Source: an uncultured Alistipes sp. (lineage in GTDB: Bacteria; Bacteroidota; Bacteroidia; Bacteroidales; Rikenellaceae). From it: a DNA stretch of 64,000 nucleotides. The position numbers and the translations under genes are program-made. The notes under the pieces are model-generated. The model worked only from the letters and a program-made list of their open reading frames with translations, was not told where the DNA came from and searched no databases. The stretch spans positions 1-64,000 of the forward strand of contig CALDPX010000059.1 in assembly GCA_937911745.1 (NCBI GenBank), in the 5' to 3' direction. Below are positions 16,098 to 25,273 of the stretch, in pieces. Numbering within the stretch: the stretch's first letter is position 1; the number at the start of each line of letters is the position of its first letter.

Positions 16098-17234
16098 TTA
16101 CTCCTCCAAGCCGAGCAGATGGCACATGATCTTTGGGAGGTCGGTGTTCTCGAATACTCCGCTGAAATGTTCGGCACCGGTACCGTAGGCGAAGATGGGC
16201 ACCATTGCGCCCGTGTGACCACCCGTTGTCCAGGAGTAGTCCACTTGATGGTCGTGGAGGTCGAAGCGGCGGTTGCCATTAACAATTGTCAGTCCGCCCG
16301 TCTCGTGGTCGGCAGTAACCACAACGAGTGTTCCGGGGTGTTCATCCGCATAGTCGAAAGCAACCTCTACGGCTGCATCGAAATCCCTAATCTCGGCAAT
16401 CATACCCTCCAAGTCGTGACCGTGTGCCTTGCCGTCAATCTGCGAGCCCTCAACCATCAGGAAGAAGCCCGTGCGGTCGGCTTTGGCATTATTGGAGAGT
16501 ATTTCGAGTGCTTTGGCGGTAGCCTCAGGCAGGAAATTGCCACGACCGCTGAGCATAGAGGGCATTGAGTCCTCGGTGGGTAATACTGCCACCTTCTCCT
16601 CGTTAACCTCCTCAATGTCAGCGAGTGATGTGGCGATTGTGTAGCCATTCTCGCGGAGTGTGTCGAAGAAGTTGAGCGAGTCGGCACGTTGGTCGAAACG
16701 CTTGCTACCACCGCCCATAAATACATCCAATTCATTGGAGAGGTAGTAGGTGGCAATCTCGTCCTCCTTGTGGCGATTGTCAACGTGTGCCACAAAGGCT
16801 GCGGGTGTGGCGTTGGTTACGGGGTAGGTAACCACAACTCCCGTAGCCATACCTGCTCTCTCTGCCTTCTCGCGAATAGAGGGGTGGGGTAGGCTGTCGG
16901 GTGTGACGCCAATCATTCCGTTGTTGGTCTTGTAGCCCGTAGCGAGAGCCGTACCTGCTGCCGCCGAATCGGTTATGCGGTTGTTGGCGGAGTAGGTTTT
17001 GCAAAGCCCCACATACTCGGCACGCTCCATAGCCAGAGGCTTGTAGTCTTGCGCAATTTGAGTGGCAGAGATATGTGCGATGCCCATACCATCACCTATC
17101 ATATATATGATACGCTCCACGCGAGGCTCCTCGTCACCGAGCCAATTGTTGATGCCTCGTATTGCCAAGCCTCCCACCAAAATGACTACCACGCACTCCA
17201 AAAATGTGCGTAAACCTTTCGATATTTTTTTCAT
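16098..17234 (-). CDS. Alkaline phosphatase, membrane-anchored
   Basis: The 378-residue protein has the metal/nucleophile motifs of the PhoA superfamily: YMIGDGMG (D48), NRITDSAAAGTALATG (Ser90 as nucleophile), VEGSQIDGKAHG, TADHETGG and TTGGHTG. An N-terminal hydrophobic segment (about 10-26, FLECVVVILVGGLAIRG) suggests a periplasmic enzyme anchored in the inner membrane or a signal peptide. It hydrolyses phosphate monoesters. The frame runs 44 codons further upstream, but the ATG at 17234 places the membrane segment at the N-terminus and overlaps less of the RND promoter region, so I chose it. Confidence 0.92.
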   Translation of the reverse strand: MKKISKGLRTFLECVVVILVGGLAIRGINNWLGDEEPRVERIIYMIGDGMGIAHISATQIAQDYKPLAMERAEYVGLCKTYSANNRITDSAAAGTALATGYKTNNGMIGVTPDSLPHPSIREKAERAGMATGVVVTYPVTNATPAAFVAHVDNRHKEDEIATYYLSNELDVFMGGGSKRFDQRADSLNFFDTLRENGYTIATSLADIEEVNEEKVAVLPTEDSMPSMLSGRGNFLPEATAKALEILSNNAKADRTGFFLMVEGSQIDGKAHGHDLEGMIAEIRDFDAAVEVAFDYADEHPGTLVVVTADHETGGLTIVNGNRRFDLHDHQVDYSWTTGGHTGAMVPIFAYGTGAEHFSGVFENTDLPKIMCHLLGLEE

Positions 17235-17336
17235 AACATCAATTATATTACCAAACTCTCTATGAAAATAAGTGTTTTTTTCTCCAATAATGTTTAATTC
17301 TACATCCGAAATATGCCGTATTTTCGTAAAAAATAT

Positions 17337-17344
17337 TAACTTTG
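17337..17344 (+). promoter_or_regulatory. RND efflux operon promoter -7 element
   Basis: TAACTTTG matches TAnnTTTG and would start a transcript near 17351 with a leader of about 95 nt. Its TTTG is the first part of a 21-bp palindrome. Confidence 0.5.
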
Positions 17345-17361
17345 CACGCTGCGCGTGCAAA
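17341..17361. promoter_or_regulatory. Palindrome on the RND promoter, candidate operator
   Basis: TTTGCACGC (17341-17349) and GCGTGCAAA (17353-17361) form perfect 9-bp arms separated by 3 nt. The left arm overlaps the -7 element and the centre lies at the expected start site, where a repressor would block transcription. No regulator gene is adjacent. Confidence 0.5.
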
Positions 17362-17445
17362 AGCATCCGAGGGGCATTGTGCTACACCTTGCGCAGAGTG
17401 TACGCAAAATGTGATGATTGCAAATATACAAAATAATATAGAAAA

Positions 17446-18618
17446 ATGAAACGAGTTATCTTCCTTTTGGCGAGCCTTTGCGTGCTCGCATCGTGCAAAG
17501 AGGCACCCAAACAACAGACCTCGCGAGAGAGAATCTACAAGACTATGACTGTCGAGGCTGCCGACCGTACACTCACCACGGGCTACGCTGCAACCATCAG
17601 TGGATGTCAGACCGTAGAAATCCGTCCTCAGGTGAGTGGTATGATTACCGACATTCTCATCAATGAGGGTGACCTTGTGTCGAAAGGTCAGGTGCTGTTC
17701 GTCATTGACCAAACACCATATAAGGCCGCCTATGAAATTGCTCAGGCTAACGTAAAGAGTGCCGAGGCAGGACTCTCTACCGCACAACTCATTCTCGATA
17801 GTAACAAGGAACTTTTCGAACAGGGCGTGGTGTCGGAATTCGACCTTATGACCTCTCGCAACGACCTTGTGGATGCAGAGGCTCGCCTGGCATTGGCAAG
17901 GGCAGAGGAGATTAACGCTACCAACAACCTCTCCTATACCGAGGTGCGCTCGCCTGTGGATGGTGTGGCAAGTATGATTCCATACCGTGTGGGTGCGCTG
18001 GTTAGTAGTAGCATTGCAACACCATTGGTTACGGTGTCGGACGATAGCGAGGTTTACGCCTACTTCTCGATGGCAGAGAATACAATGCTTGACCTCATTC
18101 AGGAGTATGGCTCGCTTAAAGAGGCTATCCGTGAGATGCCTGAGGTGGAGCTCGTTATGAGTAACGGTAAGAAATACGCCAAGAAGGGACGTATCAACGC
18201 TATTAGTGGTACTATTAGCGCAACTACGGGTGCAGTGAGTCTTCGTGCTACTTTCCCCAACCGAAGCCGCCTTTTGCGCGACGGCGGTAGTGGTAAGGTT
18301 GTGATTCCTACGGTGTTGAAAAAGGCAATTGTTATTCCCCAATCTGCCACCTACGAGCTGCAAGAGAAGATTTTTGTCTACAAGGTGATTGATGGCAAGG
18401 CTGTGTCTGCCGGCATTACCGTTTTGCCTCAAAACAATGGTGTGGAGTACATCGTTGAAAGCGGATTGGAGGTTGGCGACGTGATTATTGCTGAGGGCGC
18501 AGGCTTGGTGCGCGAGGGCGCAACCATCAAGACCGAAGAGGATGTGGCTCGCGAGGCTGCCGAGAAGGCAAAAGCAGAGGCTGCTGCCCAAGAGAGTGTT
18601 ACTGCTAACGAAAAGTAG
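17446..18618 (+). CDS. RND efflux periplasmic adaptor (membrane fusion protein)
   Basis: The 390-residue protein is a lipoprotein (LASLCVLASC lipobox, Cys about residue 20). It has the AcrA-family pattern: GCQTVEIRPQVSGMI, INEGDLVSKGQVLFVID (lipoyl half-motif), a coiled-coil hairpin at about 100-165, and SYTEVRSPVDGVAS. Its C-terminus is charged and Ala/Glu/Lys-rich. It bridges the inner-membrane pump and outer-membrane channel encoded immediately downstream (11 nt and then 14 nt gaps), so all three form one operon. Confidence 0.95.
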   Translation: MKRVIFLLASLCVLASCKEAPKQQTSRERIYKTMTVEAADRTLTTGYAATISGCQTVEIRPQVSGMITDILINEGDLVSKGQVLFVIDQTPYKAAYEIAQANVKSAEAGLSTAQLILDSNKELFEQGVVSEFDLMTSRNDLVDAEARLALARAEEINATNNLSYTEVRSPVDGVASMIPYRVGALVSSSIATPLVTVSDDSEVYAYFSMAENTMLDLIQEYGSLKEAIREMPEVELVMSNGKKYAKKGRINAISGTISATTGAVSLRATFPNRSRLLRDGGSGKVVIPTVLKKAIVIPQSATYELQEKIFVYKVIDGKAVSAGITVLPQNNGVEYIVESGLEVGDVIIAEGAGLVREGATIKTEEDVAREAAEKAKAEAAAQESVTANEK

Positions 18619-18629
18619 GGTAGAGGATT

Positions 18630-21600
18630 ATGAACATTAAGACATTTATAGATAGACCGATTTTCGCGGGGGTTATCTCTGTGATTATCGTATTGGTGGG
18701 ACTTATTAGTCTTACACAACTGCCCGTCGAGCAGTTCCCCGAGATTGCACCTCCAACGGTTAGCGTGTCGGCGAACTATGCGGGTGCCAATGCCGAGACT
18801 GTACAGAGGAGTGTGGTTATTCCTTTGGAGGAGGCTATTAACGGCGTGGAGAATATGATGTATATGACCTCGTCGGCAACCAACAATGGCTCGGCAAGTA
18901 TTCAGATATACTTCCGACAGGGCACTGATGCCGATATGGCAATGGTCAATGTGCAGAACCGTATCGCTTCGGCTCAGGGTTTGCTGCCTGCGGAGGTTAC
19001 CCGTAGCGGTGTGAGTGTCCGCAAACGCCAGACGAGCCGTATCAAGACGCTGGCTATCTACTCTCCCGATGATTCGTTTGACGAGAGGTTTTTGAGCAAC
19101 TACCTCAAAATCAACATAGAGCCTCGCCTTTCGCGTATTGCCGGTGTGGGTGAAGTGGATGTGAGGGGTGCCGACTACTCGCTTCGTATATGGCTCGACC
19201 CTGCCAAAATGTCGAAATACTCGCTTATGCCTTCGGATATTTCGGCAGTGCTTGCTGAACAAAACTTGGAGGCTCCTACGGGTACGCTCGGTGCCGATTC
19301 TAAGAACACTTTTCGCTATACGCTCAAATATCGCGGTCGCTACGAAAAGGAAGAGGACTACGCCAATATGGTCATTCGTGCTGAGGCGGATGGTACGGTA
19401 TTGAGGCTCAAAGATGTCGCCGAGGTGGAGTTGGGCTCTATGAGTTATGACTATATCGGTAAGGTGAACGGTCATCCGGGTACTACGCTGATGATTTCAC
19501 AGACCTCGGGCTCTAACGCCAACGAGATTATTGAGGCTATCGACAAGGAGGTTGCCGAAATTCGCAAGGCTCTGCCAAAAGGTATGGAGATTGTCGACCT
19601 GATGAGTACCAAGGACTTCTTGGATGCCTCCATCGCGAGCGTTATCGAAACGCTTGTGCTGGCAATTATCCTCGTGGTGCTGGTGGTTTACATCTTCTTG
19701 CAGAGTTTCCGCTCCACGCTTATCCCTACCATTGCCATTGTGGTATCGCTTGTCGGTACCTTTGCATTCCTCATTGTGGCAGGATTCAGCCTCAATATGA
19801 TTACACTCTTTGCGCTGGTGCTTGTGATTGGTACGGTGGTGGATAATGCCATTGTGGTTGTGGAGGCTGTGCAGGCGAAATTCGATAGTGGCTACACCTC
19901 GCCCTATAAGGCTACGGTGGACGCTATGCAGGGTATCTCCACAGCACTTATCGCCACAACATTTGTCTTTATGGCGGTGTTTATCCCCGTATGCTTTATG
20001 GGTGGTACGACGGGTACGTTCTACACCCAGTTTGGTCTTACTATGGCAGTTGCGGTGGGTATATCGCTCCTCAATTCCATCACTCTCTCGCCTGCTCTGT
20101 GTGCTATCTTGATGAAACCCCACCTCCCCGATGAGAATGGAAAACTTAGTTTCTCGGCTCGCTTCCACGTTGCTTTCGATGCAGGATTTAGGGGTGTGGT
20201 GCGCCACTATAAGAAAGGTGTTAAGTTTATGCTCCGTCGTCGCTGGCTCTCGGTACTGCTCGTTGTGGTGGCTGCGGCTGGTCTTTTCTATATGATGGAC
20301 AATACCAAGACGGGTCTGGTGCCTAAGGAGGATATGGGCTCTATCAACATTGATGTGCAGACACCTCCGGGTACGAACCTTGGAGAAACGGTTGCTGTTA
20401 TGGAGCAGATAGCCTCGCGCTTGAACCAAATTCCCCAAATTGAAACCTACTCCTACACAACGGGCTATGGTATGATGTCGGGTGCAGGTTCTTCGTGTGG
20501 TATGTTCTCCGTCAAACTCCGCGATTGGGAACTTCGCGAGAATGAGGGCGATGATATCGACTCGGTTATGGAGACAATTTATGACCTCACATCGGATATT
20601 ACCTCTGCCAAGATACTTGTCTTTACGCGCGGTATGATTCCCGGCTATGGTGCAAGTGGCGGTTTTGAGATTTATGTTCAGGACCAGAAGGGTGGCACCA
20701 TCGACAACCTAAAAATGGTTACCGATGATGTTATCGAAGGACTCAACGAGCGCCCCGAGATTGCTCGTGCCTCCACTTCGTTCGATACCAAATATCCTCA
20801 ATACCTCATTGAGGTAGATGCTGCAAGATGTAAACGTAATGGTGTGTCGCCACAGAATGTTCTGAGCGTCATTTCGGGCTATGTAGGCGGTAGTTACGCC
20901 TCAAATATGAACCGTTTCTCGAAACTCTATCGTGTTATGATTCAGGCAAATCCCGAGAGCCGACTCGATACCGATGCGCTGGATAATATGTTTGTTCGCA
21001 ACTCGGGAGGAGAGATGTCGCCCATTTCGCAATATGTAACCCTTACCAGGATTTATGGTCCTCAGTCCATCTCGCGATTTAACCTCTTCTCGGCAATCTC
21101 CGTCAATGGTCAGGCTGCCAACGGGTACTCTTCGGGCGAGGCTATTGAGGCTGTGAGGGAGGTTATGGAGGAGCGTCTGCCTGCGGGCTACGGCTATGAG
21201 TTTGGTGGTATGTCGCGCGAGGAAGCCTCAACGGGTAGCAGTACGGCGATAATCTTCGTTATTTGTATTGTCTTTATCTACCTTATCCTGTGCGCATTGT
21301 ATGAGAGTCTTATGATACCTATCGTTATCATCCTCTCAATACCCTTCGGTTTGGCGGGTAGTTTCCTCTTTGCCAATATGTTTGGCTTGGAGAACAATAT
21401 CTATCTGCAAATCGGTCTGTTGATGCTTATCGGTCTGCTGGCAAAGACAGCCATTCTGCTTACCGAGTACGCCTCCGAAAGACGCAAGGCGGGAGCTTCG
21501 ATTGTCAGTGCGGCACTATCGGCTGCCAAGGCACGTCTTAGGGCTATTCTTATGACCTCGCTTACGATGGTCTTTGGTATGTTGCCTATGATGTTCGCTA

Positions 21601-21776
21601 CGGGTGTGGGTGCAAATGGTAACATCTCGATTGGTGTGGGTACCGTAGGCGGTATGCTTGTGGGTACCATAGCACTGCTCTTTGTGGTGCCGGTGCTCTT
21701 TGTTATTTTCCAATCATTGGAGGAGCGTTTAAGTCCCAATAAAATGAGAAAATGCCAACTGAAAGAGATTGAATAA
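18630..21776 (+). CDS. RND (HAE1-type) multidrug efflux pump, inner-membrane subunit
   Basis: The 1048-residue protein has the AcrB/MexB layout: FIDRPIFAGVISVIIVLVG in TM1, the porter region, GTVVDNAIVVVEAV in TM4 with the proton-relay Asp pair, and the repeated second half (VFIYLILCALYESLMIPI, KTAILLTEYASERR). The N-terminus MNIKTFIDRPIFA and ALCAILMKPH are typical of hydrophobe/amphiphile exporters. It exports drugs, bile acids or detergents using the proton gradient; the real substrate cannot be told from sequence. Middle gene of the operon. Confidence 0.96.
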   Translation: MNIKTFIDRPIFAGVISVIIVLVGLISLTQLPVEQFPEIAPPTVSVSANYAGANAETVQRSVVIPLEEAINGVENMMYMTSSATNNGSASIQIYFRQGTDADMAMVNVQNRIASAQGLLPAEVTRSGVSVRKRQTSRIKTLAIYSPDDSFDERFLSNYLKINIEPRLSRIAGVGEVDVRGADYSLRIWLDPAKMSKYSLMPSDISAVLAEQNLEAPTGTLGADSKNTFRYTLKYRGRYEKEEDYANMVIRAEADGTVLRLKDVAEVELGSMSYDYIGKVNGHPGTTLMISQTSGSNANEIIEAIDKEVAEIRKALPKGMEIVDLMSTKDFLDASIASVIETLVLAIILVVLVVYIFLQSFRSTLIPTIAIVVSLVGTFAFLIVAGFSLNMITLFALVLVIGTVVDNAIVVVEAVQAKFDSGYTSPYKATVDAMQGISTALIATTFVFMAVFIPVCFMGGTTGTFYTQFGLTMAVAVGISLLNSITLSPALCAILMKPHLPDENGKLSFSARFHVAFDAGFRGVVRHYKKGVKFMLRRRWLSVLLVVVAAAGLFYMMDNTKTGLVPKEDMGSINIDVQTPPGTNLGETVAVMEQIASRLNQIPQIETYSYTTGYGMMSGAGSSCGMFSVKLRDWELRENEGDDIDSVMETIYDLTSDITSAKILVFTRGMIPGYGASGGFEIYVQDQKGGTIDNLKMVTDDVIEGLNERPEIARASTSFDTKYPQYLIEVDAARCKRNGVSPQNVLSVISGYVGGSYASNMNRFSKLYRVMIQANPESRLDTDALDNMFVRNSGGEMSPISQYVTLTRIYGPQSISRFNLFSAISVNGQAANGYSSGEAIEAVREVMEERLPAGYGYEFGGMSREEASTGSSTAIIFVICIVFIYLILCALYESLMIPIVIILSIPFGLAGSFLFANMFGLENNIYLQIGLLMLIGLLAKTAILLTEYASERRKAGASIVSAALSAAKARLRAILMTSLTMVFGMLPMMFATGVGANGNISIGVGTVGGMLVGTIALLFVVPVLFVIFQSLEERLSPNKMRKCQLKEIE

Positions 21777-21790
21777 TCAGTTAGTTAATT

Positions 21791-23155
21791 ATGAAGAGTA
21801 TGAAGAAATATATTTTGGTTGTTTTGGTCGCTGCGATGTCGGTGGGGTGTAGTTTCTATACTGCCTTCGAGCGTCCTGAGGTGAGCAATCTGCACGAACT
21901 CTACGATGCAGACACCACCTACACTCGTCTTGCAGACTACTCTTGGAGAGAGTTCTTTACCGACACTCTGCTCCAAAAGTACATTGAGCGAGGTTTGGAG
22001 TATAACATAGATATGCGCACTGCAAGACTCAACATTGTTCAGGCTGAGGCGGCTTTGGAGGCTGCAAAACTTGCCTTTCTGCCTTCTGTGACTGCATCGC
22101 TTCAATCGACACTCAGTGGTGGTAATGGCGATGGGGCGACATTCTCGTATAGCCTTGTGCCTACTGCCTCGTGGGAGATAGACGCCTTCGGTAAGTTGCG
22201 CAACGCTGAGCGAGGTGCCGAAGTGGCACTCCAACAGAGTTACCTTGTGGAGCAGGCAGTGCAGAGCAAGCTCATTGCTACAATTGCTAACAACTACTAC
22301 ACTCTCCTGATGCTCGACGAACAACTCAAAACCAGCCAACATACGCTCACAACTTGGGAAGAGAATATCCGCACCCTTACGGCTCTGAAACGTGCAGGTA
22401 AGGCTACCGAGGCGGCGGTGTTGCAGGCTAAGGCTAACAAGTTCAGCGTGGAAGGTCAGGTGCTGACTCTCGAACGACAAATTGTTGAACAAGAGGAGGC
22501 TTTGGCAACACTTATGGGAGTGCTTCCTTTCGAGATAAAGCGCGGGACACTTGCCGAACAGACCTTCCCCGAAGAGTTCTCCATCGGAGTGCCCCTCGAA
22601 CTCGTGTCATTGCGCCCCGATATCTTGCAGGCAGAGGCTAATCTTGCAACCAAGTTCTATGCTGTAAATGAGGCTCGTGCGGCATTCTACCCCTCCATAA
22701 CCCTCAGTGGCTCATTGGGATGGCAGGATGCTATGGGTAATGCTATTTCCAACCCCGGAGAGTTTATTCTTCGCCTTGTGGGAGGCATTGTGCAACCCAT
22801 CTTTGCACAGGGTAAAAATAAGGCTCGAATGAAGTCGGTTTTGGCGCAGCAGGAGGCGGCACTTTTGCAATACCGTCAAGCACTGCTCAATGCCGGTGCG
22901 GAGGTTAATTCGGCACTTAAAATGTGGCAGACCTCGCGTGAGAGGTACAATATAGACCTCAAACAAATCGTTACCCTGCGTGCGGCAGTGTGGAACACCC
23001 AACTGCTTATGAAATACGGCTCGGCAAGTTATTTGGAGGTGCTCACAGCACAGCAAAACCTCCACAATGCCGAGTTGGCTGAGTCCACCGACCGCTACTC
23101 CGAGATACAAGGTATTATACAGCTATACTATGCTCTTGGCGGCGGTGTGAAATAA
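21791..23155 (+). CDS. Outer-membrane efflux channel, NodT/OprM family lipoprotein
   Basis: The 454-residue lipoprotein (LVAAMSVGC, Cys about residue 20) belongs to the TolC-like outer-membrane factor family: SWREFFTDTLLQKYIERGLEYNIDMRTARLNI (quoted in parts: WREFFTDTLLQKYIERG, NIDMRTARLNIVQAEA), SWEIDAFGKLRNA and SLRPDILQAEANL. Two similar halves, each with long helices, are visible. It is the exit duct of the tripartite pump. The last codons form the left outer arm of a dispersed stem-loop element (copy B). Confidence 0.94.
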   Translation: MKSMKKYILVVLVAAMSVGCSFYTAFERPEVSNLHELYDADTTYTRLADYSWREFFTDTLLQKYIERGLEYNIDMRTARLNIVQAEAALEAAKLAFLPSVTASLQSTLSGGNGDGATFSYSLVPTASWEIDAFGKLRNAERGAEVALQQSYLVEQAVQSKLIATIANNYYTLLMLDEQLKTSQHTLTTWEENIRTLTALKRAGKATEAAVLQAKANKFSVEGQVLTLERQIVEQEEALATLMGVLPFEIKRGTLAEQTFPEEFSIGVPLELVSLRPDILQAEANLATKFYAVNEARAAFYPSITLSGSLGWQDAMGNAISNPGEFILRLVGGIVQPIFAQGKNKARMKSVLAQQEAALLQYRQALLNAGAEVNSALKMWQTSRERYNIDLKQIVTLRAAVWNTQLLMKYGSASYLEVLTAQQNLHNAELAESTDRYSEIQGIIQLYYALGGGVK

Positions 23156-23273
23156 CAAAATATAGAGCGACTGCTGCGTTACACTGCGATAAACTCCCTC
23201 CTCATTTACGTCAAAGTAAACTGCGGAGGGAGTTTTCTTGTGTGCCTTGCATTCATCTCTCTATTTTGTTATT
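23151..23273 (+). repeat. Dispersed 3'-end stem-loop element, copy B (after efflux channel)
   Basis: 123 nt. Outer arms AATAACAAAATATAGAG (23151-23167, containing the gene's stop codon) and 23257-23273 pair at 16 of 17 positions. Middle stem ACTCCCTCC (23193-23201) with GGAGGGAGT (23225-23233), extended by AA/TT. Inner TTTAC/GTAAA (23205-23209, 23216-23220). Compared with copy A the middle stem differs by two base pairs, both compensated on the other side. A GTTTTCTT tract follows. Confidence 0.85.
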
Positions 23274-23497
23274 TCTTGTGCTGCGGAGGTCGCCCTTTCG
23301 TTTGGCACAAAAATCCCTCCGTCTATTATTCCACACTCAGTGGTTGTGGTGACTGTCAAGAGAACCACCAGCACAAAAGCGTCATTCTGACGCTGCCTTG
23401 CATTCATCTCTCTATTTTGTTATTTCTTGTGCTGCGGAGGTCGCCCTCTTGTTTGGCACAAAAATCCCTCCGCCTATTATTCCACACTCAGTGGTTG
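23243..23497. repeat. 104-bp near-identical direct repeat, two copies
   Basis: 23243-23346 and 23394-23497 are the same sequence with only about three differences, spaced 151 bp apart. Each contains CGGAGG...CCTCCG arms and ends CACTCAGTGGTTG. The 47-bp spacer holds GCGTC/GACGC and TGGTT/AACCA hairpins. No protein gene is supported. The first copy overlaps the right arm of stem-loop copy B. Confidence 0.85.
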
Positions 23498-23501
23498 CTC
23501 T

Positions 23502-23539
23502 TTGTCTAACGTCTAACGTCAATAGTCCTAAGGCTTATG
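23502..23539 (+). repeat. GTCTAAC heptamer repeat, second copy
   Basis: This matches 15822-15870 with two rather than three GTCTAAC units, then AGTCCTAAGGCTTATG. It runs directly into a 9-bp tandem repeat. Confidence 0.6.
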
Positions 23540-23594
23540 AGGCTTATAGGGCTTATAGGGCTTATAGGGCTTATAGGGCTTATAGGGATTATAG
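23532..23594 (+). repeat. Tandem 9-bp repeat GGCTTATAG
   Basis: Seven units: GGCTTATGA, five perfect GGCTTATAG (23541-23585), and GGATTATAG. It lies about 85 bp upstream of the glyS promoter. A slipped-strand mechanism could change copy number. No coding function is supported. Confidence 0.85.
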
Positions 23595-23654
23595 GAGTTT
23601 AACGACCTTAATGTCCTTAACCTCCCTAAGTTGGTGGAGCATTTTAGACAAAAC

Positions 23655-23685
23655 TTTGTTTTGTCAATTTGTTTTCTTATTTTTG
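23655..23685 (+). promoter_or_regulatory. glyS promoter
   Basis: TTTG (23655-23658) and TATTTTTG (23678-23685) are separated by 19 nt, an exact match to the Bacteroidetes consensus. The -33 element lies in the centre of an inverted repeat, GACAAAAC (23647-23654) and GTTTTGTC (23658-23665). Transcription would start near 23692. Confidence 0.65.
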
Positions 23686-23731
23686 TAAATTGAATAATTG
23701 TGAATTAATCAAAACATAAAAATATAGAAAA

Positions 23732-25273
23732 ATGACACAGGAAGAACTCTTTAAGAAACTGATTGCACACTGCAAGGAGTATGGTTTTATTTTCCCTTCG
23801 AGCGAGATTTACGATGGTCTGAGTGCCGTTTATGACTACGGACAACTCGGCGTGGAACTCAAAAACAACATCAAGACCTATTGGTGGGATTCGATGACCA
23901 AACTTCACGACAATATCGTTGGTATTGATGCTGCCATCTTTATGCATCCCAAGGTTTGGGAGGCGAGTGGTCACGTTGGCGCATTCAACGACCCCCTTAT
24001 CGACAACAAGGACTCCAAGAAACGCTATCGTGCCGATGTGCTCATTGAGGATTGGATTGCCAAGCAGGATGAGAAAATCGAGAAAGAGTGTGCAAAGGCT
24101 GCTAAGCGTTTTGGCGAGAGTTTCGACAAGGAGATGTTCTTGCAGACCAACGCCCGCGTGTTGGATATTAAGGCTCGCCGCGATGAGATTAATAAACGTA
24201 TGGCAGATGCTCTGAATGCCAACGACCTTGCCGAGGTACGCCAGATTATTCTCGACTGCGAGATTGTGTGCCCCATCTCAGGCTCGCGCAACTGGACCGA
24301 TGTGCGCCAGTTCAACCTTATGTTCTCCACCCAAATGGGTTCGGTGGCAGAGGGTGCCAACACCGTCTATCTGCGCCCCGAGACCGCTCAGGGTATCTTT
24401 GTGAACTTCCTGAATGTGCAAAAGACCGGTAGGATGAAGATTCCCTTCGGAATTGCACAGATTGGTAAAGCTTTCCGTAACGAGATTGTAGCCCGTCAGT
24501 TTATCTTCCGTATGAGGGAGTTCGAGCAGATGGAGATGCAGTTCTTTGTTCGCCCCGGCGAGGAGATGATGTGGTGGAACAAGTGGAAAGAGACTCGTAT
24601 GAGCTGGCACCGCGCACTTGGTTTCGGCGATGACAACTACCGCTTCCACGACCACGAGAAACTTGCCCACTACGCTAACGCCGCAACCGATGTGGAGTTC
24701 AACTTCCCCTTCGGTTTCAAAGAGGTGGAGGGTATCCATAGCCGTACCGACTACGACCTGGGTCGCCACCAGCAGTTCTCGGGCAAGAAGATTCAGTATT
24801 TCGATCCCGAAACGGGCGAGAGTTATGTTCCCTATGTTGTCGAGACCTCTATCGGTGTAGACCGTATGGTATTGCAGGTTCTCTCGGCAGCCTACAAAGA
24901 AGAGGCTCTCGAAAATGGCGAAACACGCACCGTACTCTCCATTCCCGCACCTCTGGCTCCCGTCAAAGTTGCTGTATTGCCCCTCGTGAAGAAGGATGGC
25001 TTGCAGGAGATTGCTATGGACCTTGTGCATAAGCTCAAATTCAGCCACAATGTGCAATATGACGAGAAAGACTCTATCGGCAAACGCTACCGCCGTCAGG
25101 ACGCTATCGGTACCCCCTTCTGTGTGACCGTAGACCACCAGACTAAGGAGGACGGCACCGTAACCATCCGTGAGCGTGACACAATGAAACAGTACCGCGT
25201 GAGCATCAGCGAGTTGGAGGCTATCGTGGCTGAGAAGGTGGGTATGCGTCAGTTGTTTGAGAAATTAGTATAA
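23732..25273 (+). CDS. glyS: Glycyl-tRNA synthetase (dimeric, eukaryote/archaeal-like type)
   Basis: The 513-residue class II synthetase has LRPETAQGIFVNF, FGIAQIGKAFRNEI (motif 2 FRNE) and SIGVDRMVL (motif 3), and an anticodon-binding domain at about 400-513 (LAPVKVAVLPLVKKDG). This is the single-chain alpha2 GlyRS, not the two-subunit alpha2beta2 form of many bacteria. It charges tRNA-Gly in the cytoplasm. It has its own promoter, and a stem-loop element (copy E) begins directly after its stop codon. Confidence 0.96.
   Translation: MTQEELFKKLIAHCKEYGFIFPSSEIYDGLSAVYDYGQLGVELKNNIKTYWWDSMTKLHDNIVGIDAAIFMHPKVWEASGHVGAFNDPLIDNKDSKKRYRADVLIEDWIAKQDEKIEKECAKAAKRFGESFDKEMFLQTNARVLDIKARRDEINKRMADALNANDLAEVRQIILDCEIVCPISGSRNWTDVRQFNLMFSTQMGSVAEGANTVYLRPETAQGIFVNFLNVQKTGRMKIPFGIAQIGKAFRNEIVARQFIFRMREFEQMEMQFFVRPGEEMMWWNKWKETRMSWHRALGFGDDNYRFHDHEKLAHYANAATDVEFNFPFGFKEVEGIHSRTDYDLGRHQQFSGKKIQYFDPETGESYVPYVVETSIGVDRMVLQVLSAAYKEEALENGETRTVLSIPAPLAPVKVAVLPLVKKDGLQEIAMDLVHKLKFSHNVQYDEKDSIGKRYRRQDAIGTPFCVTVDHQTKEDGTVTIRERDTMKQYRVSISELEAIVAEKVGMRQLFEKLV

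Noticed and set aside
17260..18591. Long minus-strand frame opposite the RND adaptor
   Set aside because: It lies opposite a gene with clear AcrA motifs and its translation is His/Cys-rich, as expected for antisense of this codon usage.
23532..23594. CRISPR array
   Set aside because: The 9-bp units are directly adjacent without spacers, and no cas genes are near.
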